Below are positions 9,541-17,914 of a stretch of DNA of 64,000 nucleotides, in pieces. Origin of the DNA: Pantoea nemavictus. Lineage in GTDB: Bacteria > Pseudomonadota > Gammaproteobacteria > Enterobacterales > Enterobacteriaceae. The stretch's first letter is position 1. The number at the start of each line of letters is the position of its first letter. The notes under the pieces were generated by a model that worked only from the letters and a program-made list of their open reading frames with translations, had not been told where the DNA came from and did not search any database. The stretch is taken from positions 3,348,001 through 3,412,000 of the forward strand of contig NZ_JBBGZW010000001.1 of assembly GCF_037479095.1 (NCBI RefSeq). The letters run 5' to 3'. The translations under genes and the position numbers were made by a program.

Positions 9541-9650
9541 GTCTTCACCTCAATTAAGATTGGAAATGTGGAGTTGCCGTTTCTCTGACAGTATTCTGCC
9601 CTTAAGCGTAATGCGTTTAAGCGTAGCCATTAGGGAAAAGTGCGACTCGA

Positions 9651-9669
9651 TATTTTTCATCATAAAATA
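9651..9669. promoter_or_regulatory. NagC operator proximal to nagB
   Basis: Perfect inverted repeat TATTTT-N7-AAAATA, the AT-armed form of NagC sites. Its centre (9660) is 94 bp from the centre of the second operator at 9744-9764, about nine helical turns, which suits repression by looping. Confidence 0.75.
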
Positions 9670-9715
9670 AGTTTGTGGTGCTGGCTAGCATTTCGCATTA
9701 TCAAACCATCATTTT

Positions 9716-9731
9716 GGTGATTAAAGTCACA
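9716..9731. promoter_or_regulatory. CRP-cAMP site between nagB and nagE
   Basis: GGTGA-N6-TCACA matches the CRP consensus TGTGA-N6-TCACA at nine of ten positions and lies between the two NagC operators. It is expected to activate the divergent nag promoters when glucose is absent. Confidence 0.75.
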
Positions 9732-9743
9732 GTTGGAGTGGTT

Positions 9744-9764
9744 TTAATTTGCGAGGCGAATTAA
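9744..9764. promoter_or_regulatory. NagC operator proximal to nagE
   Basis: Near-perfect inverted repeat with arms TTAATTTGC and GCGAATTAA around GAG (one arm mismatch). It pairs with the operator at 9651-9669. Confidence 0.75.
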
Positions 9765-9877
9765 TTTATCTTTACACTGCGCCTCGTGGTCAAAAGTGTC
9801 ATCAAGGTACCGGGCGACGGGATAATAAAATCAACTCGCGCTACGGCAAAACGCCAGTCTCATAGGGGGAGAATAAG

Positions 9878-11911
9878 GTGAGTATTCTAGGATATCTGCA
9901 AAAGGTCGGCCGCGCGCTTATGGTGCCGGTAGCGACTTTGCCGGCAGCGGCAATCTTGATGGGTGTTGGATATTGGATCGATCCAGATAGCTGGGGTGCA
10001 GGTAATGCACTGGCGGCACTGCTGATCAAATCCGGTTCGGCAATCATCGACAATATGTCCGTGCTGTTTGCCATTGGTGTGGCATACGGTATGTCAAAAG
10101 ATAAAGACGGTGCAGCAGCATTGACCGGTTTCGTGGGCTTCCTGGTGGTAACCACACTCTGTTCACCGGCAGCGGTAGCGATGATTCAGAAAATGCCGGT
10201 GGAGCAAGTTCCTGCCGCCTTCGGCAAAATTAACAACCAGTTTGTCGGTATCCTCGTCGGTATCCTCTCTGCTGAGGTTTACAATCGCTTTAGCCATGTT
10301 GAACTGCCAAAAGCGCTGTCATTCTTTAGCGGCCGCCGTCTGGTGCCTATTCTTGTCTCCTTCCTGATGATTGCCGTGGCCTTCGTGCTGATGTATGTCT
10401 GGCCGCTCATTTTTGGTGGGCTGGTGAGCTTCGGTGAGCACATTCAGAAGATGGGCTCAGTGGGTGCGGGTGTCTATGCCTTCTTTAACCGCTTGCTGAT
10501 TCCTGTTGGCCTGCATCATGCGCTGAACTCAGTGTTCTGGTTCGACGTCGCGGGTATCAACGATATTCCTAAATTCCTGGGCGGCGCACAGTCTATCGCG
10601 GAAGGTACGGGTATCCCAGGTATCACCGGTCGTTATCAGGCGGGCTTCTTCCCAATCATGATGTTTGGTCTTCCGGGGGCAGCGCTGGCAATTTATCACT
10701 GCGCCCGTCCAGAAAACCGCGCCAAAGTCGGCGGTATCATGCTGGCGGCAGCATTTGCGGCCTTCTTTACCGGTATTACCGAACCGCTGGAGTTCTCCTT
10801 CATGTTCGTGGCGCCGGTACTGTATGTGATTCACGCTGCACTGACCGGTCTCTCCGTGTTCATCGCCGCGAGCATGCAGTGGATTGCCGGTTTCGGCTTC
10901 AGTGCGGGTCTGGTGGATATGGTGCTATCGACGCGCAACCCGCTGGCCGTGCACTGGTGGATGCTGATCCCACAAGGTCTGGTGTTCTTCGTTATCTACT
11001 ATGCGGTGTTCCGCTTCACCATTCAGAAATTTAACCTGATGACACCGGGTCGTGAACTCTCTGCGGGCGATGAAACCGATGGTTATGATGTGAATGTCGA
11101 CCATAGCGGTAATGGTGAAAGCCAAACCGAATCTTTGGCGCGCCGTTACATTGCAGCCGTGGGTGGTTCTGAAAACCTCACGACCATCGATGCCTGTATT
11201 ACCCGACTGCGTCTGAACGTCAAAGACTCTGCACAGGTAAATGAAGGCGTCGCTAAGCGTCTGGGTGCTTCAGGTGTGATTCGCCTGAACAAACAGAGCG
11301 TACAGGTTATCGTCGGCACCCAGGCTGAAAGCATTGCTACAGCGATGAAAACGGTACTGAGCAAAGGCCCGGTTGCGGCATCTGCAGCGGCGTCACCTGT
11401 AGCACCGGCTCCAGCGGCAAAACCGCAGGCGGTACTGAACAGTGAAAAAGCGGTAATCGCTACGTTACTGGCTCCGGTTACCGGTGAAATTGTTGCGCTG
11501 GAAAATGTTCCTGATGAAGCGTTCGCCAGTAAAGCAGTGGGTGATGGTCTGGCAATCAAGCCAACCGGAAAAACCGTTGTCGCGCCAACTGCTGGCACCG
11601 TGGTGAAGATCTTCAACACTAACCATGCGTTCTGCCTCGAAGCGGAAAATGGCGTTGAGATTGTGGTGCACATGGGTCTGGATACGGTTGCGCTGGAAGG
11701 TAAAGGTTTCACGCGTCTGGTGGAAGAGGGCGCAACGGTAACAGCAGGTCAGCCAATCCTCGAAATGGATCTGGATTATCTCAACGCCAACGCGCGCTCG
11801 ATGATCAGTCCAGTCGTCGTCAGTAATAGCGATGATTTCGCGGGTCTGAATTTACTGGCAACCGGTTCAGTGGTTGCAGGTCAAACTCCGCTGTACGAGG
11901 TTAAAGGCTAA
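9878..11911 (+). CDS. nagE: NagE, PTS N-acetylglucosamine transporter EIICBA
   Basis: Membrane permease that imports GlcNAc and phosphorylates it to GlcNAc-6-P, the inducer and NagA substrate. 677 aa, start GTG 9878 behind AGGGGGAGAA. Domains: EIIC membrane part (about 1-395, with the FFPIMMFGLPGAALA and GITEPLEF substrate motifs), EIIB (about 410-500, phospho-Cys440 in DACITRLRL), an Ala/Pro linker, then EIIA (about 525-677, phospho-His598 in VVHMGLDTVALEG). About 30 residues longer than my recollection of E. coli NagE, mainly in the first EIIC helices. Divergent from nagBACD, with its own terminator. Confidence 0.96.
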   Translation: MSILGYLQKVGRALMVPVATLPAAAILMGVGYWIDPDSWGAGNALAALLIKSGSAIIDNMSVLFAIGVAYGMSKDKDGAAALTGFVGFLVVTTLCSPAAVAMIQKMPVEQVPAAFGKINNQFVGILVGILSAEVYNRFSHVELPKALSFFSGRRLVPILVSFLMIAVAFVLMYVWPLIFGGLVSFGEHIQKMGSVGAGVYAFFNRLLIPVGLHHALNSVFWFDVAGINDIPKFLGGAQSIAEGTGIPGITGRYQAGFFPIMMFGLPGAALAIYHCARPENRAKVGGIMLAAAFAAFFTGITEPLEFSFMFVAPVLYVIHAALTGLSVFIAASMQWIAGFGFSAGLVDMVLSTRNPLAVHWWMLIPQGLVFFVIYYAVFRFTIQKFNLMTPGRELSAGDETDGYDVNVDHSGNGESQTESLARRYIAAVGGSENLTTIDACITRLRLNVKDSAQVNEGVAKRLGASGVIRLNKQSVQVIVGTQAESIATAMKTVLSKGPVAASAAASPVAPAPAAKPQAVLNSEKAVIATLLAPVTGEIVALENVPDEAFASKAVGDGLAIKPTGKTVVAPTAGTVVKIFNTNHAFCLEAENGVEIVVHMGLDTVALEGKGFTRLVEEGATVTAGQPILEMDLDYLNANARSMISPVVVSNSDDFAGLNLLATGSVVAGQTPLYEVKG

Positions 11912-11930
11912 GTCCTTGTGATTGAGCCAG

Positions 11931-11962
11931 AAGGCAGGAAGCGATTCCTGCCTTTTTTGTTT
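11931..11962 (+). terminator. Terminator of nagE
   Basis: 10-bp stem AAGGCAGGAA / TTCCTGCCTT with a GCGA loop, followed by TTTTGTTTT. Confidence 0.92.
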
Positions 11963-12063
11963 TAAAACGACCAACAAACGGTTGTTTCCCTCCTGCGCTT
12001 TGTGGATCATACTCCGTTACTTCGTGGTACAAATCACCCGTTATAGCTTTTGAGGATTTTGAG

Positions 12064-13731
12064 ATGAGTGAGGCTGAAGCCCGCCCAACGAACTTTATTC
12101 GTCAGATCATCGACGAAGATTTGGCGAGCGGTAAGCACAACACTGTGCATACCCGTTTCCCGCCTGAGCCCAATGGTTATCTGCATATTGGCCATGCGAA
12201 ATCTATCTGCCTGAACTTTGGTATCGCACAAGATTACCAGGGGCAGTGCAACCTGCGTTTCGACGACACCAACCCAGTGAAAGAAGATCTGGAGTTTGTC
12301 GAATCCATAAAGCGTGACGTGCAATGGCTGGGCTTTGAGTGGAGCGGCAACATTCGTTACTCCTCAGACTACTTCGACCAACTCTTCAACTATGCCGTTG
12401 AGCTGATTAATAAAGGCTTGGCGTATGTTGATGAATTGTCGGCAGATGAGATCCGCGAGTATCGCGGTTCTCTCACAGCACCAGGCAAAAACAGCCCGTA
12501 TCGCGATCGCAGCGTGGAAGAGAACTTAGCGCTGTTCCAGAAAATGCGCGATGGTGGCTTCGAAGAGGGCAAAGCCTGTTTACGTGCCAAAATCGATATG
12601 GCATCCAGCTTTATCGTGATGCGCGATCCCGTGCTGTATCGCATCAAGTTTGCCGATCACCATCAGACTGGCAGCAAGTGGTGCATCTATCCAATGTACG
12701 ACTTCACTCACTGCATTTCTGATGCGATTGAAGGTATTACGCATTCTCTCTGCACGCTGGAGTTCCAGGATAACCGTCGTCTGTACGATTGGGTGCTGGA
12801 TAACATCACCATTCCGGTGCACCCGCGTCAGTATGAGTTTTCACGTCTGAATCTGGAATACGCAGTGATGTCCAAGCGTAAACTGACTCAGCTGGTGAGC
12901 GAAAAAGTTGTGGAAGGCTGGGACGATCCGCGCATGCTGACCGTTTCCGGTTTGCGTCGTCGTGGTTACAGCTCGGCTTCGATTCGTGAGTTCTGCCGCC
13001 GCATTGGCGTTACTAAGCAGGACAATATCGTAGAAATGGCTTCACTGGAGTCGTGCATTCGTGACGATCTCAATGAAAACGCGCCGCGTGCGATGGCCGT
13101 GATGGATCCCCTGAAGGTGGTGATTGAAAATCTGCCAGCGGGTCACGAAGAGATCATCACCATGCCAAATCATCCTAACAAACCGGAGATGGGTACGCGT
13201 GAAGTGCCATTCAGCCGTGAAGTGTGGATCGATCGCGCTGACTTCCGCGAAGAAGCCAATAAACAATACAAGCGTCTGGTGCTGGGTAAAGAAGTGCGTC
13301 TGCGTAATGCTTACGTGATCCGTGCTGAACGTGTAGCGAAGGATGATGAAGGCAATATCACCTGTATCTACTGTACTTGCGATGTTGATACGCTGAGCAA
13401 AGATCCTGCTGATGGGCGTAAAGTGAAAGGCGTTATCCATTGGGTTTCTGCAATTCACGCGTTGCCGGCGGAATTCCGCCTGTATGATCGTCTGTTTAGT
13501 GTGCCAAATCCGGGCGCGGCTGAGGATTTCCTCACCACCATTAACCCGAACTCACTCGAAACTAAACAGGGCTTCGTTGAGCCTGGTCTGCGCGAGGCCG
13601 ATTCAATGGCACCGTATCAGTTCGAACGTGAAGGCTACTTCTGTGCTGATAGCGTTTATTCGCAGCCGTCAAAATTGGTGTTTAACCGCACCGTTGGATT
13701 GCGCGATACCTGGGCGAAAATCGGCGATTAA
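12064..13731 (+). CDS. glnS: GlnS, glutaminyl-tRNA synthetase
   Basis: Class I aminoacyl-tRNA synthetase charging tRNA-Gln (four such genes lie at 2647-3117). The 555-aa protein has the ATP-binding HIGH signature in [10 protein letters not shown], the KMSKS equivalent VMSKRKL, and the C-terminal anticodon-binding beta barrels. Length is close to the E. coli enzyme. Monocistronic: its own leader after the nagE terminator, and a strong terminator 30 bases past the stop. Confidence 0.97.
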   Translation: MSEAEARPTNFIRQIIDEDLASGKHNTVHTRFPPEPNGYLHIGHAKSICLNFGIAQDYQGQCNLRFDDTNPVKEDLEFVESIKRDVQWLGFEWSGNIRYSSDYFDQLFNYAVELINKGLAYVDELSADEIREYRGSLTAPGKNSPYRDRSVEENLALFQKMRDGGFEEGKACLRAKIDMASSFIVMRDPVLYRIKFADHHQTGSKWCIYPMYDFTHCISDAIEGITHSLCTLEFQDNRRLYDWVLDNITIPVHPRQYEFSRLNLEYAVMSKRKLTQLVSEKVVEGWDDPRMLTVSGLRRRGYSSASIREFCRRIGVTKQDNIVEMASLESCIRDDLNENAPRAMAVMDPLKVVIENLPAGHEEIITMPNHPNKPEMGTREVPFSREVWIDRADFREEANKQYKRLVLGKEVRLRNAYVIRAERVAKDDEGNITCIYCTCDVDTLSKDPADGRKVKGVIHWVSAIHALPAEFRLYDRLFSVPNPGAAEDFLTTINPNSLETKQGFVEPGLREADSMAPYQFEREGYFCADSVYSQPSKLVFNRTVGLRDTWAKIGD

Positions 13732-13762
13732 TTATTTTGTCGCTAACACGATAAGATCATGA

Positions 13763-13786
13763 AAGGGCGAGCAATCGCCCTTTTTT
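13763..13786 (+). terminator. Terminator of glnS
   Basis: 8-bp stem AAGGGCGA / TCGCCCTT with a GCAA loop, then a run of T residues. Confidence 0.92.
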
Positions 13787-13965
13787 ATTGCCTCTATTTG
13801 GCCACCTGCAATCTTTTATGCTGCCTTCCTGTTGATGCGATTAATTCCTCATTTACGACTATTCTGACTTTAGCAAAATTAAACCATTTGCCAGTGTGAA
13901 AAACTTTTTTTCAGGTAGGCTATGCGCACTCAAACGTTGCTCCGCGGGTTATCAAAGGATAAAAA

Positions 13966-14361
13966 ATGACAAGTCTTGCCCTGGAAGCCAAGCACAGTGT
14001 GGTTGTATTACATCAGCTTATCGAACGTATTTTCAATCAGGTTGAAGGCAGTGATGACAGCATTGATCTGTTTTTATCGCACTTTCATCCCGAATTTAAA
14101 ATGGTGACACCGCAAGGTAAACAGTTGGATCTTAATGAGATGGAAACGCTGTTTCGCCAATTGAATGGGCAACGCGAAGGCATGCGTATTGCGACCAGTG
14201 AGCACGCCATTATCTCGCAGCAAAGCGAAGAGGTGACGATTCAATATCGTGAATTACAAATGATGAATGGCATCAATCAGAGCCGCATTTCACTGGCGGT
14301 TCTCGATTGCAGCACCAGCATTCCGCGCTGGCGTTACCTGCAAGAAACCATCGTTGCCTGA
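13966..14361 (+). CDS. NTF2/SnoaL-like (DUF4440-type) protein of unknown function
   Basis: A 131-aa soluble protein with no signal peptide or membrane segment. Its alternating helix and strand pattern (helix at 8-28, FLSHFHPEFKMVTPQGK, then paired strands ending RWRYLQETIV) looks like a small NTF2-like alpha+beta fold; this is inference, not a recognised family match. An AAAGGA site precedes the ATG. It sits alone between glnS and fur, where E. coli has chiPQ, and is bounded by terminators on both sides. Codon use resembles its neighbours. Function unknown. Confidence 0.8.
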   Translation: MTSLALEAKHSVVVLHQLIERIFNQVEGSDDSIDLFLSHFHPEFKMVTPQGKQLDLNEMETLFRQLNGQREGMRIATSEHAIISQQSEEVTIQYRELQMMNGINQSRISLAVLDCSTSIPRWRYLQETIVA

Positions 14362-14371
14362 TTTCAGGTAT

Positions 14372-14401
14372 AAAAAAACCGGCTCAAGCGCCGGTTTTTT
14401 T
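14372..14401. terminator. Bidirectional terminator between the NTF2-like gene and fur
   Basis: Stem CCGGC / GCCGG extended by A-run and T-run arms, so it has a U-tract on both strands. Serves the convergent genes at 13966-14361 and 14422-14871. Confidence 0.88.
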
Positions 14402-14421
14402 ATACTGCATAGCACACTCAA

Positions 14422-14871
14422 TTACTTATCGTGGAGCGTGTCGTCTTCGCGGCAGTCTCCCAGAGCACAGTGACCGTACAAGTACAGGCTGTGGTTACTG
14501 AGTTTGATACCATGGCGAGTGGCAATTTCACGCTGACGCGTTTCAATTGATTCATCGCTAAATTCGATAACCTTGCCGCAATCGAGGCAAATCAGGTGAT
14601 CGTGGTGATGTTGCTGGGTCAGTTCAAAGACAGATTTACCGCCTTCAAAATTATGACGGGTAACGATGCCCGCGTCGTCAAACTGGTTAAGAACGCGATA
14701 TACCGTTGCCAGACCAATCTCTTCGCCCATATCGATCAGGCGCTTATACAAATCCTCCGCACTGACGTGATGGGACTCGGGTCCGGGTCCCTGAAGCACT
14801 TCCAGAATTTTCAGTCTGGGGAGCGTGACTTTCAGGCCAGCCTTCTTCAATGCGGAGTTGTTGTCAGTCAT
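14422..14871 (-). CDS. fur: Fur, ferric uptake regulator
   Basis: Fe(II)-responsive dimeric repressor of iron-acquisition genes. The 149-aa protein has a winged helix (about 1-82, recognition helix around GLATVYRVLNQF), the metal-rich HHHDHLIC stretch (88-95), the zinc Cys pair C95-LD-C98 and the C-terminal CALGDC pair. Length and sequence are near those of E. coli Fur. A short uof-like ORF lies just upstream, as does a promoter with a TATAAT -10 overlapping a Fur-box-like sequence. Downstream of fldA on the same strand, as in E. coli. Confidence 0.97.
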   Translation of the reverse strand: MTDNNSALKKAGLKVTLPRLKILEVLQGPGPESHHVSAEDLYKRLIDMGEEIGLATVYRVLNQFDDAGIVTRHNFEGGKSVFELTQQHHHDHLICLDCGKVIEFSDESIETRQREIATRHGIKLSNHSLYLYGHCALGDCREDDTLHDK

Positions 14872-14894
14872 GCGGATATTGTCCTGTTACTTTG

Positions 14895-14948
14895 CTAGTC
14901 ACTTGCGGCGCAGGGGCCTTGAATGTTTAGGTCAACGCGCATTCTCAT
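14895..14948 (-). CDS. uof-like leader peptide, 17 codons ending in amber
   Basis: ATG at 14948 opens a short frame, MRMRVDLNIQGPCAASD, ending at TAG 14897-14895, 23 bases before the fur ATG. Past the amber codon the same frame continues for eight sense codons (QSNRTISA) to a TGA at 14870-14868 that overlaps the fur start. In E. coli a 28-codon uof overlaps and is translationally coupled to fur and is the target of RyhB. The 27-codon span to the TGA fits that layout, but here an amber codon interrupts it. I do not recall the exact E. coli uof sequence, so homology is inferred from position and length. Confidence 0.45.
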   Translation of the reverse strand: MRMRVDLNIQGPCAASD

Positions 14949-15184
14949 TTGCGTCTCATTATAGAACTCAAGCAGTGAAATGAAAACCAAGGCAACGTCC
15001 TTAATCACCAAAAGCAGTAAGGATAATGTCACTAACGCCTTCAAGACGCTTGGGTTTTGGATTCCATTTCACTCAGCCTCATTCTAATGCCAGAGGAATA
15101 AGCGGATGACCATTGCGGGTATTCTACAGATTTGCGGGGAAAAGTTAAAAAACCGTAGCTATTATTTTTATAGGAAATTCCGTT
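14949..15184 (-). promoter_or_regulatory. fur promoter and leader region
   Basis: On the minus strand TATAAT (14963-14958) is a perfect -10, with a weak -35 (TTTTCA) 17 bp upstream. The -10 runs into AATGAGACGCAAATGAGA, two AATGAGA repeats resembling a Fur box, which would give autoregulation. The rest of the fldA-fur gap holds no supportable gene. Confidence 0.6.
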
Positions 15185-15214
15185 GCCCGATGTGAACTTG
15201 CGCGCACATCGGGC
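15185..15214 (-). terminator. Stem-loop at the fldA 3' end
   Basis: Perfect 10-bp stem GCCCGATGTG / CACATCGGGC with a 10-base loop, 12 bases past the fldA stop. No T-run follows, so it may be an mRNA 3'-end stabiliser or a partial terminator. Confidence 0.55.
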
Positions 15215-15225
15215 AGAGCAGGGGA

Positions 15226-15756
15226 TTACGCTTCAATAATCTCTTTCAGCTGCAGTTCATCGAAGATCTGCTTCACCCAGGTTTCAACGCGCTCATTGGT
15301 CAGTTCGGGTTGACGGTCTTCGTCAATCGCCAGACCGAGGAAGTGTTTATCATCGGCCAAACCTTTAGATGCTTCAAAATGGTAGCCTTCGGTTGGCCAG
15401 TGGCCGACGATGACTGCACCATTCGGCTCAATGATGTCGCGGATGGTGCCCATCGCGTCGCAGAAGTATTCGGCGTAATCTTCCTGATCGCCACAACCAA
15501 ACAGCGCTACCAGCTTGCCATTGAAATCAATCTCTTCCAGCGTCGGGAAGAAATCATCCCAGTCACACTGCGCTTCACCATAATACCAGGTTGGAATGCC
15601 CAGCAGCAGGATATCGAACGCATCGAGATCTTCTTTGGTGCTCTTAGCAATGTCATGCACTTCGGCGACATCTTTACCCAGTTGTTTCTGGATCATTTTT
15701 GCAATGTTTTCAGTGTTGCCGGTATCGCTGCCGAAGAAAATGCCTACGATTGCCAT
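15226..15756 (-). CDS. fldA: FldA, flavodoxin I
   Basis: Long-chain flavodoxin, FMN-dependent electron carrier for enzymes such as IspG/IspH, MetH reactivation and radical-SAM activases (MiaB, encoded at 1-1204, is a radical-SAM enzyme). The 176-aa protein has the FMN phosphate loop FGSDTGNTENIA (about 8-19), the isoalloxazine-binding IPTWYYGEAQCDW and the GCGDQEDYAEYFCDAMG segment. Length matches E. coli FldA. Cytoplasmic. A purine-rich AGAGGTTACC site precedes the ATG. Confidence 0.97.
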   Translation of the reverse strand: MAIVGIFFGSDTGNTENIAKMIQKQLGKDVAEVHDIAKSTKEDLDAFDILLLGIPTWYYGEAQCDWDDFFPTLEEIDFNGKLVALFGCGDQEDYAEYFCDAMGTIRDIIEPNGAVIVGHWPTEGYHFEASKGLADDKHFLGLAIDEDRQPELTNERVETWVKQIFDELQLKEIIEA

Positions 15757-15893
15757 GGGTTAGGTAACCTCTTAGATCCTGATTGTGAAAGTAAGTCAGT
15801 TGACTGCACAGTAATGCGAATAATAGCAGACCGGTAAAAAGTGCGGAACTTGTAAAGCCGTGACTTTGTGTTCCAGCGTGCGGTCTTCGCGCG

Positions 15894-16169
15894 TTACGAC
15901 AGTTTGAGCTGTGCCAGCAGCATTTGTTCAATCAATTCGCTGCGACTGATGTTTTGCTGGTCGGCCAGCGTGCTGAGCGCGTCAACCGCCTCGCTGGACA
16001 TCTTCAGCTCGACACGACGCAGCCCACGCACTTTATCGCGCTTGAGCTGATTACGTTTGTTGATGCGTAATTGTTCATCACGCGTCAGCGGGCTGGTTTT
16101 CGGGCGACCAGGACGCCGCTCGTCTGCAAAGAGATCAAGCGTAGTGCGGTCTGTCTGTTCTTTTGCCAT
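15894..16169 (-). CDS. ybfE: YbfE, small CopG/Arc-type predicted DNA-binding protein
   Basis: 91-aa protein beginning MAKEQTDRTTLDLFADERRP, the start of E. coli YbfE, a LexA-regulated protein in that species. The N-terminal half is basic and has an AT-hook-like GRPKTSPLTRDEQ; the C-terminal half (VELKMSSEAVDALSTLADQQ, then ISRSELIEQML) has the pattern of a ribbon-helix-helix domain. A few residues shorter at the C-terminus than E. coli YbfE. I searched the upstream 130 bp for a LexA box and saw no good CTG-N10-CAG match. It lies between ybfF and fldA as in E. coli. Confidence 0.9.
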   Translation of the reverse strand: MAKEQTDRTTLDLFADERRPGRPKTSPLTRDEQLRINKRNQLKRDKVRGLRRVELKMSSEAVDALSTLADQQNISRSELIEQMLLAQLKLS

Positions 16170-16337
16170 GGTTTGTAAAACTGAGTGGGCGCGAACGGCG
16201 GAAAGGCGCTGCGCGATTAAAACATTATCGGCCCGACCACGGTGAAAAAATCATCCGTGGCAAATTTTTAGCGCGACATGATACTCCAGCGCCTTCCTTG
16301 ACGCCAACCCTAAAGCGCACGCGGCAAGCTTTTGCTT

Positions 16338-17102
16338 TTACAGGTTAAAAAATCGACGCACCGCGCGTAGCACCGCCTCAGGTTTCTCTGCATGCACCCA
16401 ATGTCCGGCCCCGCTAATCACATGCGCGTGTGCCTGTGGGAATTGACGCAATAGCGCATCGCGATGCTGATTATCCAGATAGGGCGAGTCGCCACCACGA
16501 ATAAACAGCGCAGGGTGCGGCCATGCAGGCACCTCTTCCCAGCCGGAAATGGTGGTGTAATTCTCCCACAGCACCGGCACATTAAAGCGCCATTCACCTT
16601 CGGCAAACGACTTGAGGATGAACTGAATCACGCCATCCTCATTAATGTGCTGACGCATCACCTCAGCCGCTTCACTGCGGCGCGTCACGCCAGCAGCGCT
16701 AACGGCACGGATAGCGGCAAAGATTTCGTCATGGCGGCGAGTTTGATAATCAACCGGCGCGATATCGATCATCACCATTTTTTCTATGCGTTCTGGCGCT
16801 ATGGCACTGAGCGCCATAGCGATTTTGCCGCCCATTGAGTGGCCGATTACGCTAGCGCGTTCAATGTTGTGCGCATCCAACGTTTCGACCATGTCCTGCG
16901 CCATGGCGTGATAATTCATCACCTCACTGCGTGCAGACAGGCCGTGGTTACGCACATCAACCTGCAATGTTGGGCGTGCATCACGCACCCCGCGCGCTAA
17001 TACGCCGAGGTTATCAAGGCTGCCAAAAAGACCATGGATTAACAGAATGGGTGTGGCATCAGAGGCTGATTGTTCAGTTTGCAGACGGGCGTTCAAAATC
17101 AT
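16338..17102 (-). CDS. ybfF: YbfF, alpha/beta-hydrolase esterase
   Basis: 254-aa cytosolic alpha/beta hydrolase; E. coli YbfF has esterase activity on acyl-CoA and p-nitrophenyl esters. Visible features: oxyanion-hole LLIHGLFGS near residue 25, nucleophile elbow GHSMGG (about 88-93), and the C-terminal catalytic His in GAGHWVHAEKPE. Length equals the E. coli protein. Divergent from seqA over about 250 bp. The physiological substrate is not known. Confidence 0.94.
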   Translation of the reverse strand: MILNARLQTEQSASDATPILLIHGLFGSLDNLGVLARGVRDARPTLQVDVRNHGLSARSEVMNYHAMAQDMVETLDAHNIERASVIGHSMGGKIAMALSAIAPERIEKMVMIDIAPVDYQTRRHDEIFAAIRAVSAAGVTRRSEAAEVMRQHINEDGVIQFILKSFAEGEWRFNVPVLWENYTTISGWEEVPAWPHPALFIRGGDSPYLDNQHRDALLRQFPQAHAHVISGAGHWVHAEKPEAVLRAVRRFFNL

Positions 17103-17350
17103 GGCTAAAGTTCTTACGGTTGTGACCTTGGCTTAGGTTATCATGGATTCACCTGTCCAGCAGTCAGGCCGGCGGGCATTAGGGCATATTCCGACTTTTG
17201 CCCGGAAACGTTGCCAACGCTATCGGCTGCCACGGATTTAACTTTATAATCCTTATGTTAGAACCCGCTCACGTTTTGCACGACTGGATTTTGCTAAGGC
17301 CGTTGCAATAATGCGTGGTTCTGTCATTTGCCAGAATCGTACGGAAAAAG

Positions 17351-17890
17351 ATGAAAACGATTGAAGTTGACGAAGAACTCTACCGTTATATTGCCAGCCA
17401 CACGCAGCACATTGGTGAAAGCGCCTCAGATATTTTGCGCCGCATGTTGAAGTTCACCGCCGGCCAGAGCGCAGCTGCTGCGCCCGCCGCGGGTGCGTCA
17501 GTGAAAGAAGCACCTTCAGCGAGTCGCGAAGCGCGTCCTCAGGATCGTGTGCGCGCGGTACGTGAGCTGCTGCTTTCCGACGAATATGCCGAGCAGAATA
17601 AGGCGGTAAACCGCTTCATGCTGGTACTGTCAACGCTCTATCGTCTTGATCCGGCTGCGTTTGCTGAAGCTACGGCTTCGCTGCAGGGCCGTACCCGCGT
17701 CTACTTTGCGGGCGACGAGCACACGCTGCTGCAAAATGGCACCCATACTAAGCCGAAGCATGTTCCCGGCACGCCGTACTGGGTGATCACGAATACCAAT
17801 ACAGGTCGCAAATGCAGCATGGTGGAACACATCATGCTGGCTATGCAGTTCCCTCAGGAACTGACAGAGAAAGTTCGCGGCACCATTTAA
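17351..17890 (+). CDS. seqA: SeqA, negative modulator of replication initiation
   Basis: Binds hemimethylated GATC sites, sequesters oriC and delays reinitiation. I start at ATG 17351 (MKTIEVDEELYRYI), giving 179 aa; an upstream in-frame GTG at 17315 adds residues not seen in the family. The N-terminal oligomerisation domain (1-40, SASDILRRML) is followed by a variable Ala-rich linker and a C-terminal DNA-binding domain with the conserved TRVYFAGDE and TNTNTGRKC motifs. Followed 24 bp later by pgm, the E. coli arrangement. Confidence 0.96.
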   Translation: MKTIEVDEELYRYIASHTQHIGESASDILRRMLKFTAGQSAAAAPAAGASVKEAPSASREARPQDRVRAVRELLLSDEYAEQNKAVNRFMLVLSTLYRLDPAAFAEATASLQGRTRVYFAGDEHTLLQNGTHTKPKHVPGTPYWVITNTNTGRKCSMVEHIMLAMQFPQELTEKVRGTI

Positions 17891-17914
17891 CTGAAGCGTC
17901 AGGGAGAAGCGCCA

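Noticed and set aside
16170..16300. LexA box for ybfE
   Set aside because: ybfE is LexA-regulated in E. coli, but I found no good CTG-N10-CAG match upstream here.
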